Origin: Actinoplanes missouriensis 431
GTDB taxonomy: Bacteria; Actinomycetota; Actinomycetes; Mycobacteriales; Micromonosporaceae
DNA length: 64,000 bases
Direction of reading: 5' to 3'
Assembly: GCF_000284295.1 (NCBI RefSeq)
Contig: NC_017093.1
Location: 6,014,001-6,078,000, forward strand
Positions 55,192 to 62,858 of the stretch are shown here, piece by piece. Under the pieces are notes generated by a model. The model was not told where the DNA came from, ran no database searches, and was given only the letters and a program-made list of their open reading frames with translations. The position numbers and the translations under genes are program-made. The stretch's first letter is position 1. Every line of letters starts with the position of its first letter.

Positions 55192-56281
55192 CTACCCCGA
55201 GCAGTGGCGGCGGCAGCGGGCCGAGCTGCTGCCGATCATCGAGGACACCATCGCGCGGGGCGACCTCATGCTCCGCCGGCAGCTGCACGACTTCGAGGAG
55301 CATCTGGCCGCGTTCAACCACTCGGCCCGCGCGGTCGGGGTGAGCAACTGCACCGACGGGCTGCGGCTGCTCGCGCACGCGCTGGACATCGGGCCGGGCG
55401 ACGAGGTGGTCACGGTGGCGCACACCTTCATCGCCACGGTGTCGCCGTTCGTGCTGCGCGGCGCGAAACCGGTCTTCGTCGACATCGGGACGGACCACCT
55501 GATGGACACGACCCAGCTGGCCGCGGCGATCACCGAGCGGACCCGGGTGGTCATCCCGGTGCACCTCAACGGCCGTACCGTCGACATGCACGCGGTCGGC
55601 AAAGCCGCCGCGTCCGCCGGGGCGGTCGTCCTGGAGGACGCCGCGCAGGCCCTGGGCGCCACGTTCGACGGCCGGACCGCCGGGACGTTCGGGCTGGCCA
55701 GCACGTATTCGTTCTACCCGGCGAAGATGCTCGGCGCGCTCGGTGACGCCGGCGCGGTGCTCACCGACGACCAGGAGCTGGCGAACCGGCTGCTGCGGCT
55801 GCGCGACCACGGCCGGGTGCAGAAGGCCGAGATCGACGGCTGGGGTTACAACTGCCGGCTGGACAACCTGCAGGCCGCGATCCTGGACTACCGGCTGGGC
55901 AGGCTGCCCGGGTGGATCGAGCGGCGGCGCGAGCTGGCCCGCCGGTACGACGAACGCCTGCGCGACATCGACGGCCTGCGCATCCCGGTCGGGCCGGACG
56001 CCGACCCGCTGCGCCGCGACGTCTACCAGAACTACCCGGTCACCACCGAGCACCGGGACCGGCTCGCCGAGCACCTGCGCGCGGACGGCATCGAGACGCT
56101 GGTCTCCTGGCCGATCCCGCTGCACCACCAGCGCGGGCTGGGCCTGGACCACTGGAAGCTGCCGCGCACCGAGGAGCTCTGCCGCCAGGTGCTGTCGCTG
56201 CCGATGCAGGTCGAGCTGGAGGACTGGCAGATCGACCACGTGGCGGACAGCATCCACCGGTTCTTCGGGAGACCGGCATGA
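55166..56281 (+). CDS. DegT/DnrJ/EryC1/StrS-family sugar aminotransferase 1
   Basis: A 371-residue PLP enzyme. The PLP-binding region has GVSNCTDGLRLLAHAL, VVTVAHTFIATVSPFVLRGAKPVFVDI, VLEDAAQALGA and the Schiff-base Lys in STYSFYPAKMLGALGDAGAVL. Family members transaminate nucleotide-linked 3- or 4-keto sugars. The GTG start at 55166 lies 26 nt inside the transketolase gene and is supported by GGAGGCGAACC. It is closest in pattern to FdtB/QdtB/PglE-like enzymes and would use the keto sugar made by the divergent dehydratase. Confidence 0.93.
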   Translation: MDWRVRFVDYPEQWRRQRAELLPIIEDTIARGDLMLRRQLHDFEEHLAAFNHSARAVGVSNCTDGLRLLAHALDIGPGDEVVTVAHTFIATVSPFVLRGAKPVFVDIGTDHLMDTTQLAAAITERTRVVIPVHLNGRTVDMHAVGKAAASAGAVVLEDAAQALGATFDGRTAGTFGLASTYSFYPAKMLGALGDAGAVLTDDQELANRLLRLRDHGRVQKAEIDGWGYNCRLDNLQAAILDYRLGRLPGWIERRRELARRYDERLRDIDGLRIPVGPDADPLRRDVYQNYPVTTEHRDRLAEHLRADGIETLVSWPIPLHHQRGLGLDHWKLPRTEELCRQVLSLPMQVELEDWQIDHVADSIHRFFGRPA

Positions 56282-57273
56282 CCCTGCCCTTCCTCAGCGT
56301 GGTCATCCCCTGCTGGAACGAGGCCCGTTTCGTGGCCGCGTTCCTCGACTCGGTGTTCGCCACCACCTACCCGGCGGACCGGATGGAGGTGCTGCTCGTC
56401 GACGGGATGAGCGACGACGGCACCCGCGAGATCGTCCGCCACTACGCGCTGCGCGACCCGCGGCTGGTCCTGGTCGACAACCCGGGACACAGCAAACCCG
56501 CCGCCCTCAACCTCGGCATCCGGCAGGCCAGGGGCGACGTCGTGGTCCGTCTCGACGTGCACGCCGAGTACCCGCCGGACTATCTGGAGAGCTGCGTCCG
56601 GGGCCTGGTCGAGCACCCGCGGGCGGACAACGTCGGCGGGATCCGGATCTCCCGGGCCCGCGACGACACGCTGCTGGGCCGGGCCATCGCGCTCTCCACC
56701 ACCAGCGTGTTCGGTGCCGGGAACTCGAAGTACCGGGTCGGCGCCTCCGGGCCGCAGTGGGTCGACACGGTGTTCGGCGGCTGCTACCGCAAGTCCGTCT
56801 TCGACCGGATCGGCCTCTTCGACGAGCAGCTCACCCGTGCCCAGGACCGGGAGTTCAACCATCGGCTGCGGGCGTCCGGCGGCAGCATCCTGCTGCTTCC
56901 GGAGATCACCTGTACGTACTACGCGCGCAGCGACTTCCGGGAGTTCTGCTCGTGGACGTTCGAGGCCGGGTACTGGCCGTTCCGGGCCAGCCGCACGGTG
57001 GGCCGCTGGATCGGGTCGTGGCGCAACGTCGTACCCATGGGATTCGTCCTCGCCCTCGCGGCCGGCGCCGCGGCAGCCCCCCGCAGCCGGACGGCCCGGC
57101 GTGCGACCGCCGTGGTGCTCGCCACCTACGGGCTCACCGCGCTCACCTTCGCCGCCCGCCTGGCCCGGCAGCACCGGGACCCCGGCCTGGTCGTGGCGCT
57201 GCCGCCGGTCTTCCTCGCCACTCACGTGATCTACGGAGCCGGCTCACTCAAAGGGGCCCTGGAGCGGACATGA
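56278..57273 (+). CDS. GT2-family glycosyltransferase, ExoA-like
   Basis: A 331-residue membrane-associated glycosyltransferase. LSVVIPCWNEARFVAAFLDSV, VLLVDGMSDDGTREIV and the acidic VVVRLDVHAEYPPDYLESCV (DxH in place of the classical DxD, as in ExoA-like proteins) are followed by the acceptor-side RAQDREFNHRLRASGG. Two or three C-terminal hydrophobic helices (about 245-325) anchor it. It is the only obvious sugar-adding glycosyltransferase in the operon besides the initiating phosphoglycosyl transferase. ATGA overlaps occur at both ends. Confidence 0.92.
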   Translation: MTLPFLSVVIPCWNEARFVAAFLDSVFATTYPADRMEVLLVDGMSDDGTREIVRHYALRDPRLVLVDNPGHSKPAALNLGIRQARGDVVVRLDVHAEYPPDYLESCVRGLVEHPRADNVGGIRISRARDDTLLGRAIALSTTSVFGAGNSKYRVGASGPQWVDTVFGGCYRKSVFDRIGLFDEQLTRAQDREFNHRLRASGGSILLLPEITCTYYARSDFREFCSWTFEAGYWPFRASRTVGRWIGSWRNVVPMGFVLALAAGAAAAPRSRTARRATAVVLATYGLTALTFAARLARQHRDPGLVVALPPVFLATHVIYGAGSLKGALERT

Positions 57274-58307
57274 GCGACATCCTGCACTACTACCGGGGCC
57301 GGGTCGCCCTGCACGCGATCCTCGAGGGCCTGGGCGCCGGTCCGGGCGACGAGGTCGTCGTCCAGGCCTACACCTGCGCCGCCGTGGTCGAGCCGCTGCT
57401 GCGCCTCGGGGTGCAGCCGGTCTACGCGGACATCTCCCGGGACACCTTCGGCCTCGACCCGCAGCGGCTCCCGGCGCTGCTCACCCGGCGTACCCGGGCG
57501 ATCGTCGCGCAGCACACGTTCGGCATCCCGGCCCCGATGGCGGCGATCACCGCGATCGGCCGGGAGCGCGGCATCCCGGTGATCGAGGACAGCGCGCACA
57601 TGACGCCCGGCACCGTGGCCCGCGCCGACTCGGTCGCCTCGTTCTGGTCGTTCGAGTGGGGCAAGCCGGTGGTGGCCGGCGTCGGCGGGACGGCCGTCGT
57701 GCACGATCCGGGGCTGGCCGCCGAGATGCGCCGCGGCTACCACCGGTACACCTCACCGCCGCCGCTGCGGGAGGCGATGATGGCCGCCGAGTACCTCGCG
57801 TACCGGATGGCGGCCGGCACCGGCATGCTCTGGCGGCTGCGCACCCTGTACCGCCGCCTGTCCCACGCCGGCGTGGTCACCGGCTCCTACTCCCCCGACC
57901 CGCTGACCAGCCCGGAGTACGGCTGGCGGATGAGCCGCAGCGTCCGCTGGCGGCTGCCGTCCCGGATCGTCACGGGTCACGCCGAGGCGGCCCGGCGCCG
58001 GCACGCCACCGGCCGGGACCTCGGTTACGTGCCGCACCGGATCCCGGTGGTCGTCGGCGACAAGGACCGGGTGCTGCGCGAGGCGGCCGCGGCCGGGCTC
58101 GAGGTCGGCGACTGGTTCACCACGCCGGTCCACCCGCTCGCCGGAGGTGACCTGGCCGCCGTGGGCTACCGGCCCGGCAGCTGTCCGAACGCCGAGTGGG
58201 CCGCTGCCCACGTGGTCACCCTCCCGGTACGCGCCGGCACCCGTCCCGCCGACCTCGACCGGGCCCTGGCCCGCCTCGCCCGGATCGAGGCGAGCGTCCA
58301 TGCCTGA
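57270..58307 (+). CDS. DegT/StrS-family aminotransferase 2
   Basis: A 345-residue PLP enzyme of the DegT fold, shorter and more divergent than the first: ILEGLGAGPGDEVVVQAYTCAAVVEPLLRLGVQPVYADI, RAIVAQHTFGIPAP, PVIEDSAHMTPG and Schiff-base Lys in SFWSFEWGKPVVAGVGGTAV. The C-terminal domain has VGDWFTTPVHPLAG. A role in making an amino sugar is likely, but the unusual SFEWGK context might mean a different keto-sugar or a non-aminating function. It overlaps the GT2 stop by 4 nt and the next gene by 8 nt. Confidence 0.85.
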   Translation: MSDILHYYRGRVALHAILEGLGAGPGDEVVVQAYTCAAVVEPLLRLGVQPVYADISRDTFGLDPQRLPALLTRRTRAIVAQHTFGIPAPMAAITAIGRERGIPVIEDSAHMTPGTVARADSVASFWSFEWGKPVVAGVGGTAVVHDPGLAAEMRRGYHRYTSPPPLREAMMAAEYLAYRMAAGTGMLWRLRTLYRRLSHAGVVTGSYSPDPLTSPEYGWRMSRSVRWRLPSRIVTGHAEAARRRHATGRDLGYVPHRIPVVVGDKDRVLREAAAAGLEVGDWFTTPVHPLAGGDLAAVGYRPGSCPNAEWAAAHVVTLPVRAGTRPADLDRALARLARIEASVHA

Positions 58308-59604
58308 GCGTTTTCGTGTCGTCAGCGGGCCGTTCACCGACCGGCAGATCGCCGCGGTGGCCCGGTTGCACGCCGCCGAGGTGCCGGAGGGATTCCTCTC
58401 CTCGCTGGGCGAGCCGGTGCTGCGGCTGCTCTACCGGCACGTGGCGAACAGCCGGCTGGGCGTGGTGCTGCTCGCCGAGAGCGCCGACACCGGTGAGCCG
58501 CTCGGCTACATCTGCGGCGCGATCGACACGTCGGCGCTCTTCGCGGAGTTCGCGCGGCGGCGGTGGGCGTCGGCCGTACCCCTGCTGGTGCCGCGGCTGA
58601 TGCACCCGGCCCGCGCCCGGCGGATGCTGGAGACGCTCGCCTATCCCGGATCCTCGGATCCGGGCCTGCCCCGTGCCGAGATCCTGAACTTCGTGGTGAC
58701 GCCGGCGATGCGCGGCCGGGGGGTGGCGGCGCTGCTCTTCGAGAACCTGATGGGCTGGTTCCGGCACCACGGCGTGCCGGCGGTGAAGGTGGTGACCGGG
58801 GAGCAGCAGCGGCGGGCGCAGGGCTTCTACGAGAAGTCGGGGAGCGCGCTGCACGGGCACACCGCGATCCACCGCGGTTCGCAAAGCCGGATTTATGTTC
58901 ATAAGCTGGTAGAAGGTGGTTACGCTCCGAGAGTGACCCCACGCTACGACGCGATCAAGCGGGCCATGGATGTCGCCGTCGCCGCGGTCGTGCTCACCGC
59001 CACCGGCCCGGCCGCCGCCGCGGTGGCCTGGCGGATCAAGCGGGAGGACGGCGGCCCGGTCCTCTACCGGGGCACCCGTATCGGCAGGTACGGCAAACCG
59101 TTCGCGATGCTCAAGTTCCGCAGCATGGTGGTCGACGCGTCCCGGCTCGGCGGGCCGTCCACCGCCGACGACGATCCGCGCCTCACCCGTACCGGGAAGT
59201 TCCTGCGCCGGTGGAAGCTCGACGAGCTGCCGCAGCTGGTCAACGTGCTGATCGGCGACATGAGCCTGGTCGGCCCGCGCCCGCAGGTCGCCTCCGACGT
59301 GCAGCGCTACACCGCCGAGGAGATGCGGCTGCTGGACGTGCGGCCGGGCATCACCGACTGGGCGTCGATCGTCTTCCACGACGAGGGCGCGATCCTGGCC
59401 GGGCACGAGGACGTCGACCGCGCCTACGACGAGCTGATCCGGCCCGGCAAGATCGCGCTCGGTCTCGCGTATGTGGAGAACCGCGGTCTCGGCACCGACC
59501 TGCGGATCATCGCGCTCACCGCGCTGGCCCTGCTCGGGTACCGCCGCACCACCGAACTGCTGCAGCGCGAGGTTCCGCTCGACCTGGCGCGCATCCGGCG
59601 TTGA
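58300..59604 (+). CDS. GNAT acetyltransferase fused to PglC/WcaJ-like phosphoglycosyl transferase
   Basis: A 434-residue open frame without interruption. Residues 1-205 form a GNAT acyltransferase: acetyl-CoA loop TPAMRGRGVAALLFENL, then QQRRAQGFYEKSGSALHGH. Residues from about 212 form a small monotopic phosphoglycosyl transferase: YDAIKRAMDVAVAAVVL (re-entrant helix), GPVLYRGTRIGRYGKPFAMLKFRSM, the catalytic DE in WKLDELPQLVNV, and IGDMSLVGPRPQ. Such enzymes start glycan assembly by moving a phospho-sugar to undecaprenyl phosphate. The linker (nt 58882-58932) uses A/T-ending and rare codons (ATT, TAT, GTT, CAT, GTA, AGA), quite unlike the rest, and an in-frame GTG at 58933 could start a separate 223-residue transferase. 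Either a true fusion or two genes merged by loss of a stop. Confidence 0.9.
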   Translation: MPERFRVVSGPFTDRQIAAVARLHAAEVPEGFLSSLGEPVLRLLYRHVANSRLGVVLLAESADTGEPLGYICGAIDTSALFAEFARRRWASAVPLLVPRLMHPARARRMLETLAYPGSSDPGLPRAEILNFVVTPAMRGRGVAALLFENLMGWFRHHGVPAVKVVTGEQQRRAQGFYEKSGSALHGHTAIHRGSQSRIYVHKLVEGGYAPRVTPRYDAIKRAMDVAVAAVVLTATGPAAAAVAWRIKREDGGPVLYRGTRIGRYGKPFAMLKFRSMVVDASRLGGPSTADDDPRLTRTGKFLRRWKLDELPQLVNVLIGDMSLVGPRPQVASDVQRYTAEEMRLLDVRPGITDWASIVFHDEGAILAGHEDVDRAYDELIRPGKIALGLAYVENRGLGTDLRIIALTALALLGYRRTTELLQREVPLDLARIRR

Positions 59605-60875
59605 GACTGCTCCGGGCGGTTCCCCGCGCGGTGCGGCGTGACTACGCCGCCAGCCTGCTGTCGCAGTGGTTCGTGCTCGGCATCGGCTTGTTCCTCTTCT
59701 ACGTCGTGGCCCGGCGCGGCGGCGCGGCGGGGTTCGCCTACTACCAGATCGCGCGCGGGGTGGTCAGCTCGTTCCAGCCGCTTGCGATGATCGGTCTCGG
59801 TCAGGGCCTGCACCGCTACCTGCCCCGGACCAGCACCGGCACGGAACGGCTCGCCCGTCAGGCCTTCGGCATCCAGGCCGCCGTCACGGTCGGGCTCATG
59901 CTGCTCGGCATCGCGCTCGGACCGCAGGTCAGCCGCCTGCTCGGACTGCACGGCGGCACGCTCGCGGTCGCCGCCATCATGGTCATGTTGATCGGCAACT
60001 GCCTTTGCTCGACGGCCGTAGCCGCGCTGCGCGGCAGCCATCAGGTCGCCCGGGCAAACACCATCTCCGCTGTCGGATTCGGACTCACCCCGATCCTCGC
60101 GGTCCCCGCGGCAGGCCCGGTCGAGCACTTCCTCCTGGCACAGGGCGCAGGCATGATCCTGGTCGCCGCCTGGGGGACGTTCACCGTCCGTCACCGCTCG
60201 CCGGCACCGCCGGCTCCCGCGTGGTCCAGGTCCGAGCCCACCTTGCGCACCTTGATGGGGTACGGGCTGAGACGCCTCCCCGGAGACATGGCGCTGCCGG
60301 CGCTCTTCACCTACCCCACCTTCGCCGTCGCGGTGGCGCTGCCCGGCGGCCCGGAGGCGGGTTTCGTCGGTTTCGCCTCCTCCGCCGTGACGCTGATCTG
60401 CTCGCTCTTCGGCACCCTGACGCCGGTCCTGCTGCCCCGGCTCAGCCGCCTCTTCCAGCACGGCGCCGTGGCCGACGGCCCGGACCCCACCCGGTCCATG
60501 CTGCTCCGGCTGCCGCTCTACGCCGCCCTGCTCGCCGCCGTCGCCGCCGCGTTCGTCGCCTCGGTCGCGCCCACCCTGGTCACCGGCTTCCTCGGGCCGG
60601 AGTTCACCGGAGCGATCGGCGTCCTGCGGCTCGGTGTGCTCTCGGCGATCCCGCTCGCCGTCTTCTACGCGGCCCGCCCCACCCTGGACGCGCTGCTCGA
60701 CCGCCCGGTGATCAGCCGGCTGCTGCTCGCCTGCCTCGCCCTCCAGGTCACCGTCACGCACGTGGCACAGCTGACGCTCCCCGCTCCGCACGCCGCGGTC
60801 CTCGCGCTCTGCGTCGCCGCCACCGTCCTCGGCGCCGGCGCGCACCACCTCGTCGTCCGGGCGCTGCGGCCATGA
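59601..60875 (+). CDS. Wzx-type polysaccharide flippase (MATE/MVF-like)
   Basis: A 424-residue membrane protein with about 12-14 hydrophobic helices in the arrangement of Wzx/oligosaccharide flippases (SQWFVLGIGLFLFYVVARRGG, GFAYYQIARGVVSSFQPLAMIGLGQGLHRYLPR). It would move the lipid-linked repeat unit across the membrane. TTG 59601 overlaps the previous stop as TTGA; GTG 59631 is an alternative. It is placed directly before the polymerase, as expected in a Wzx/Wzy locus. Confidence 0.88.
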   Translation: MRLLRAVPRAVRRDYAASLLSQWFVLGIGLFLFYVVARRGGAAGFAYYQIARGVVSSFQPLAMIGLGQGLHRYLPRTSTGTERLARQAFGIQAAVTVGLMLLGIALGPQVSRLLGLHGGTLAVAAIMVMLIGNCLCSTAVAALRGSHQVARANTISAVGFGLTPILAVPAAGPVEHFLLAQGAGMILVAAWGTFTVRHRSPAPPAPAWSRSEPTLRTLMGYGLRRLPGDMALPALFTYPTFAVAVALPGGPEAGFVGFASSAVTLICSLFGTLTPVLLPRLSRLFQHGAVADGPDPTRSMLLRLPLYAALLAAVAAAFVASVAPTLVTGFLGPEFTGAIGVLRLGVLSAIPLAVFYAARPTLDALLDRPVISRLLLACLALQVTVTHVAQLTLPAPHAAVLALCVAATVLGAGAHHLVVRALRP

Positions 60876-62119
60876 CGCCCCCGGCTCTCGCCTCCCCCAC
60901 TGAGCGCCCCCGTCCCGGCGGGGTGGTGGTCCTCGCGTTCATCGCCACGCTCGCCGGCCGGTTCGTGCTGACCCGTCTCGGCCTCGAGGTCCCGATCCTC
61001 AACGACGTACGGGTCCTGCTCTACCTCTGCCTGATCCTGTGCCTGCTGCTGGAGTCGCACCGGATCGGCCGGACCGCGGCGGCCGGCGGGTACTGCCTGC
61101 TGCCCATCTTCGGCCTGCTCGGATACCAGATCCTGTCGGCCTCCTGGGCACCGTCGAACGCGGTCACCGGCCCGATGATCGGCGACCTGGCCGCGACCGC
61201 GTTCCTCATCCTGGTCTACTACTTCCTGGCCCGCTGGGACCGCGACCACGTCACCCGGATGACCCTGCACCTGTTCCACATCGCCGCCTGGCTCTACTTC
61301 CTGGCCGCAGCGTCCGGGCGCGGCCACGCCTCGAACGGCCGGTGGGCGGCGCTCGGCGGCGGCCCCAACGTCTTCGTCCGCGTCATGATCCTCGGCTGCA
61401 TCACGTCGCTGTACCTCTACGCCCGGAGCGGCCAGAAGCTGTACTGGCTGGCGCCCATCCCGGCCTTCCTGTTCGGCGCCCTCGCCTCCGGCTCGCGCGG
61501 CGGCATGGCGGCGCTCGGCATCACCGCCGTCGTCGCCGTCCTCGCGATCCGGCCCAGCCTGCGCTGGAACAAGATAGCGAAACCCCTCGGCTTCCTCGTC
61601 GTCCTCTCGATCATGGTGGCGCTGACCGCCGGGCGGGTGATCGCCGACTTCGTGCAGACCCGGTTCGTCGAGGCCACTGTCGGGCAGGGCTACACCTCCG
61701 ACCGTGACGTGCTGTTCTCCTGGGCGCTGCGGCTCTTCTGGCAGCGCCCACTGCTCGGCACCGGCATCAACGGCTTCCACGCCATCGCGAACCTCGGCGA
61801 AGGCGAGCGGTACGTTCACAACCTCCCGCTCTCGGTCGCCGCCGAGGGCGGTTTCGTGGGGCTGTCGCTGCTGGGGCTCGCGTGGTTCGGGTTGTGGCAC
61901 GCGTACATCCGGACGCCCCGCACCGAACGCAGCCTGGAGGCCCGCGCGTCCGCCTACTGCGGCATCTACATCGGCGGGACGTCGCTCTTCTCCGGCGACT
62001 ACTTCGACGCCCGCATCATGTGGATCATGCTGGTGCTGGCCGCGGTCCGCCCGGCCCGCCGCCGAGGAGCCCGAGCCCCGGCCGACGTGAGCCACCCCTG
62101 GTCCCGGGTCTCAACGTGA
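60872..62119 (+). CDS. Wzy-type O-antigen polymerase/ligase family membrane protein
   Basis: A 415-residue protein with about ten membrane helices and a Wzy_C-like segment: ALASGSRGGMAALGITAVVAVLAI followed by SDRDVLFSWALRLFWQRPLLGTGINGFHAIA and YVHNLPLSVAAEGGFVGLSLL, the loop pattern of O-antigen polymerases and ligases with the HN pair. It probably polymerises the flipped repeat or transfers it to an acceptor. It is the last gene of the ten-gene operon; ATG 60872 overlaps the flippase stop by 4 nt. Confidence 0.88.
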   Translation: MTPPALASPTERPRPGGVVVLAFIATLAGRFVLTRLGLEVPILNDVRVLLYLCLILCLLLESHRIGRTAAAGGYCLLPIFGLLGYQILSASWAPSNAVTGPMIGDLAATAFLILVYYFLARWDRDHVTRMTLHLFHIAAWLYFLAAASGRGHASNGRWAALGGGPNVFVRVMILGCITSLYLYARSGQKLYWLAPIPAFLFGALASGSRGGMAALGITAVVAVLAIRPSLRWNKIAKPLGFLVVLSIMVALTAGRVIADFVQTRFVEATVGQGYTSDRDVLFSWALRLFWQRPLLGTGINGFHAIANLGEGERYVHNLPLSVAAEGGFVGLSLLGLAWFGLWHAYIRTPRTERSLEARASAYCGIYIGGTSLFSGDYFDARIMWIMLVLAAVRPARRRGARAPADVSHPWSRVST

Positions 62120-62142
62120 CCCCTCACCCACCCCAGCCCCGG

Positions 62143-62155
62143 GCACACGGTGACC
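62143..62155. repeat. Solitary copy of the GCACACGGTGACC word
   Basis: The 13-bp core of the 56-bp array at 5950-6191 recurs exactly once here, in the 76-nt gap between the convergent polymerase and lexA genes, followed by AGGGCCGCCGCCC. A second intergenic occurrence 56 kb away hints that the word is a dispersed element of this genome. Confidence 0.6.
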
Positions 62156-62195
62156 AGGGCCGCCGCCCGTCCGCAACCGCGCACCGCGCAACCGG

Positions 62196-62819
62196 CTACA
62201 ACCGGCGGATCACGCACACCACCTTGCCCAGCACCACTGCCTCATCACCCGGGATGATCTGGAACAGCGGGTTCCGCGGCACCAGCTCCACCCGGCTCCC
62301 TCGCCGCCGGAGCACCTTCACCGTCGCCTCGCCCTCGATCATCGCCGCGACGATGTCGCCGTTCTCCGCGACCGGCTGCTGGCGCACCACCACCACGTCC
62401 CCGTCACAGATAGCCGCGTCGATCATCGAGTCGCCCTTGACGTTGAGGGCGAAGAACGTGCCGTGCCCCACCATCCCGGCGGAGACGGTGAGGTGGTCCT
62501 CGACGTTCTGCTCGGCGAGGATCGGTGTGCCGGCCGCGATGTCGCCGAGCACCGGCACGCTGATCGTCCGGTCGGCCGAGGGGCTGCGCACGTCGACGGC
62601 GCGCGACCCGTGCGGCTGTCGCCGGAGGAGACCGTGCCGTTCGAGAACCTTGAGGTGGTGGGTCACCGAGGAGGGCGACACGAGCCCGACGGCGGCGCCG
62701 ATCTCGCGGACGGTCGGAGGGTACCCCCGGTCGCGGATCGACTCGTGGATCACGGCGAGGATGCGCTCCTGCTTCGCGGTGATGGGGCGCTTCGGCCCGT
62801 CACCACTGTCGATGCTCAT
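62196..62819 (-). CDS. lexA: LexA-family repressor/autoprotease
   Basis: A 207-residue LexA homologue. The winged helix-turn-helix ([53 protein letters not shown]) is followed by the S24 domain with Ala-Gly cleavage site in [13 protein letters not shown], catalytic Ser in [11 protein letters not shown] and Lys in EATVKVLRR. It would self-cleave when RecA is activated. ATG 62819 has AAGGTG at 6 nt; a GTG at 62828 is an alternative. No canonical actinobacterial SOS box is visible upstream, and the protein is at the short end for actinobacterial LexA, so it may be a second, specialised paralogue. Confidence 0.92.
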   Translation of the reverse strand: MSIDSGDGPKRPITAKQERILAVIHESIRDRGYPPTVREIGAAVGLVSPSSVTHHLKVLERHGLLRRQPHGSRAVDVRSPSADRTISVPVLGDIAAGTPILAEQNVEDHLTVSAGMVGHGTFFALNVKGDSMIDAAICDGDVVVVRQQPVAENGDIVAAMIEGEATVKVLRRRGSRVELVPRNPLFQIIPGDEAVVLGKVVCVIRRL

Positions 62820-62837
62820 GTGCCGCACCTTACCCGA

Positions 62838-62858
62838 ATATTAGATCAGATGTACTAA
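62838..62858 (-). promoter_or_regulatory. Candidate lexA promoter with overlapping palindrome
   Basis: On the minus strand a good -10 element TAATAT (62843-62838) lies 18 nt before the lexA ATG. It overlaps an 18-bp palindromic pattern TTAGnnCAnnTGnnCTAA (62841-62858), which also covers the stop codon of the upstream MFS gene. No clear -35 is visible. The palindrome could be an autoregulatory site different from the standard SOS box. Confidence 0.4.
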
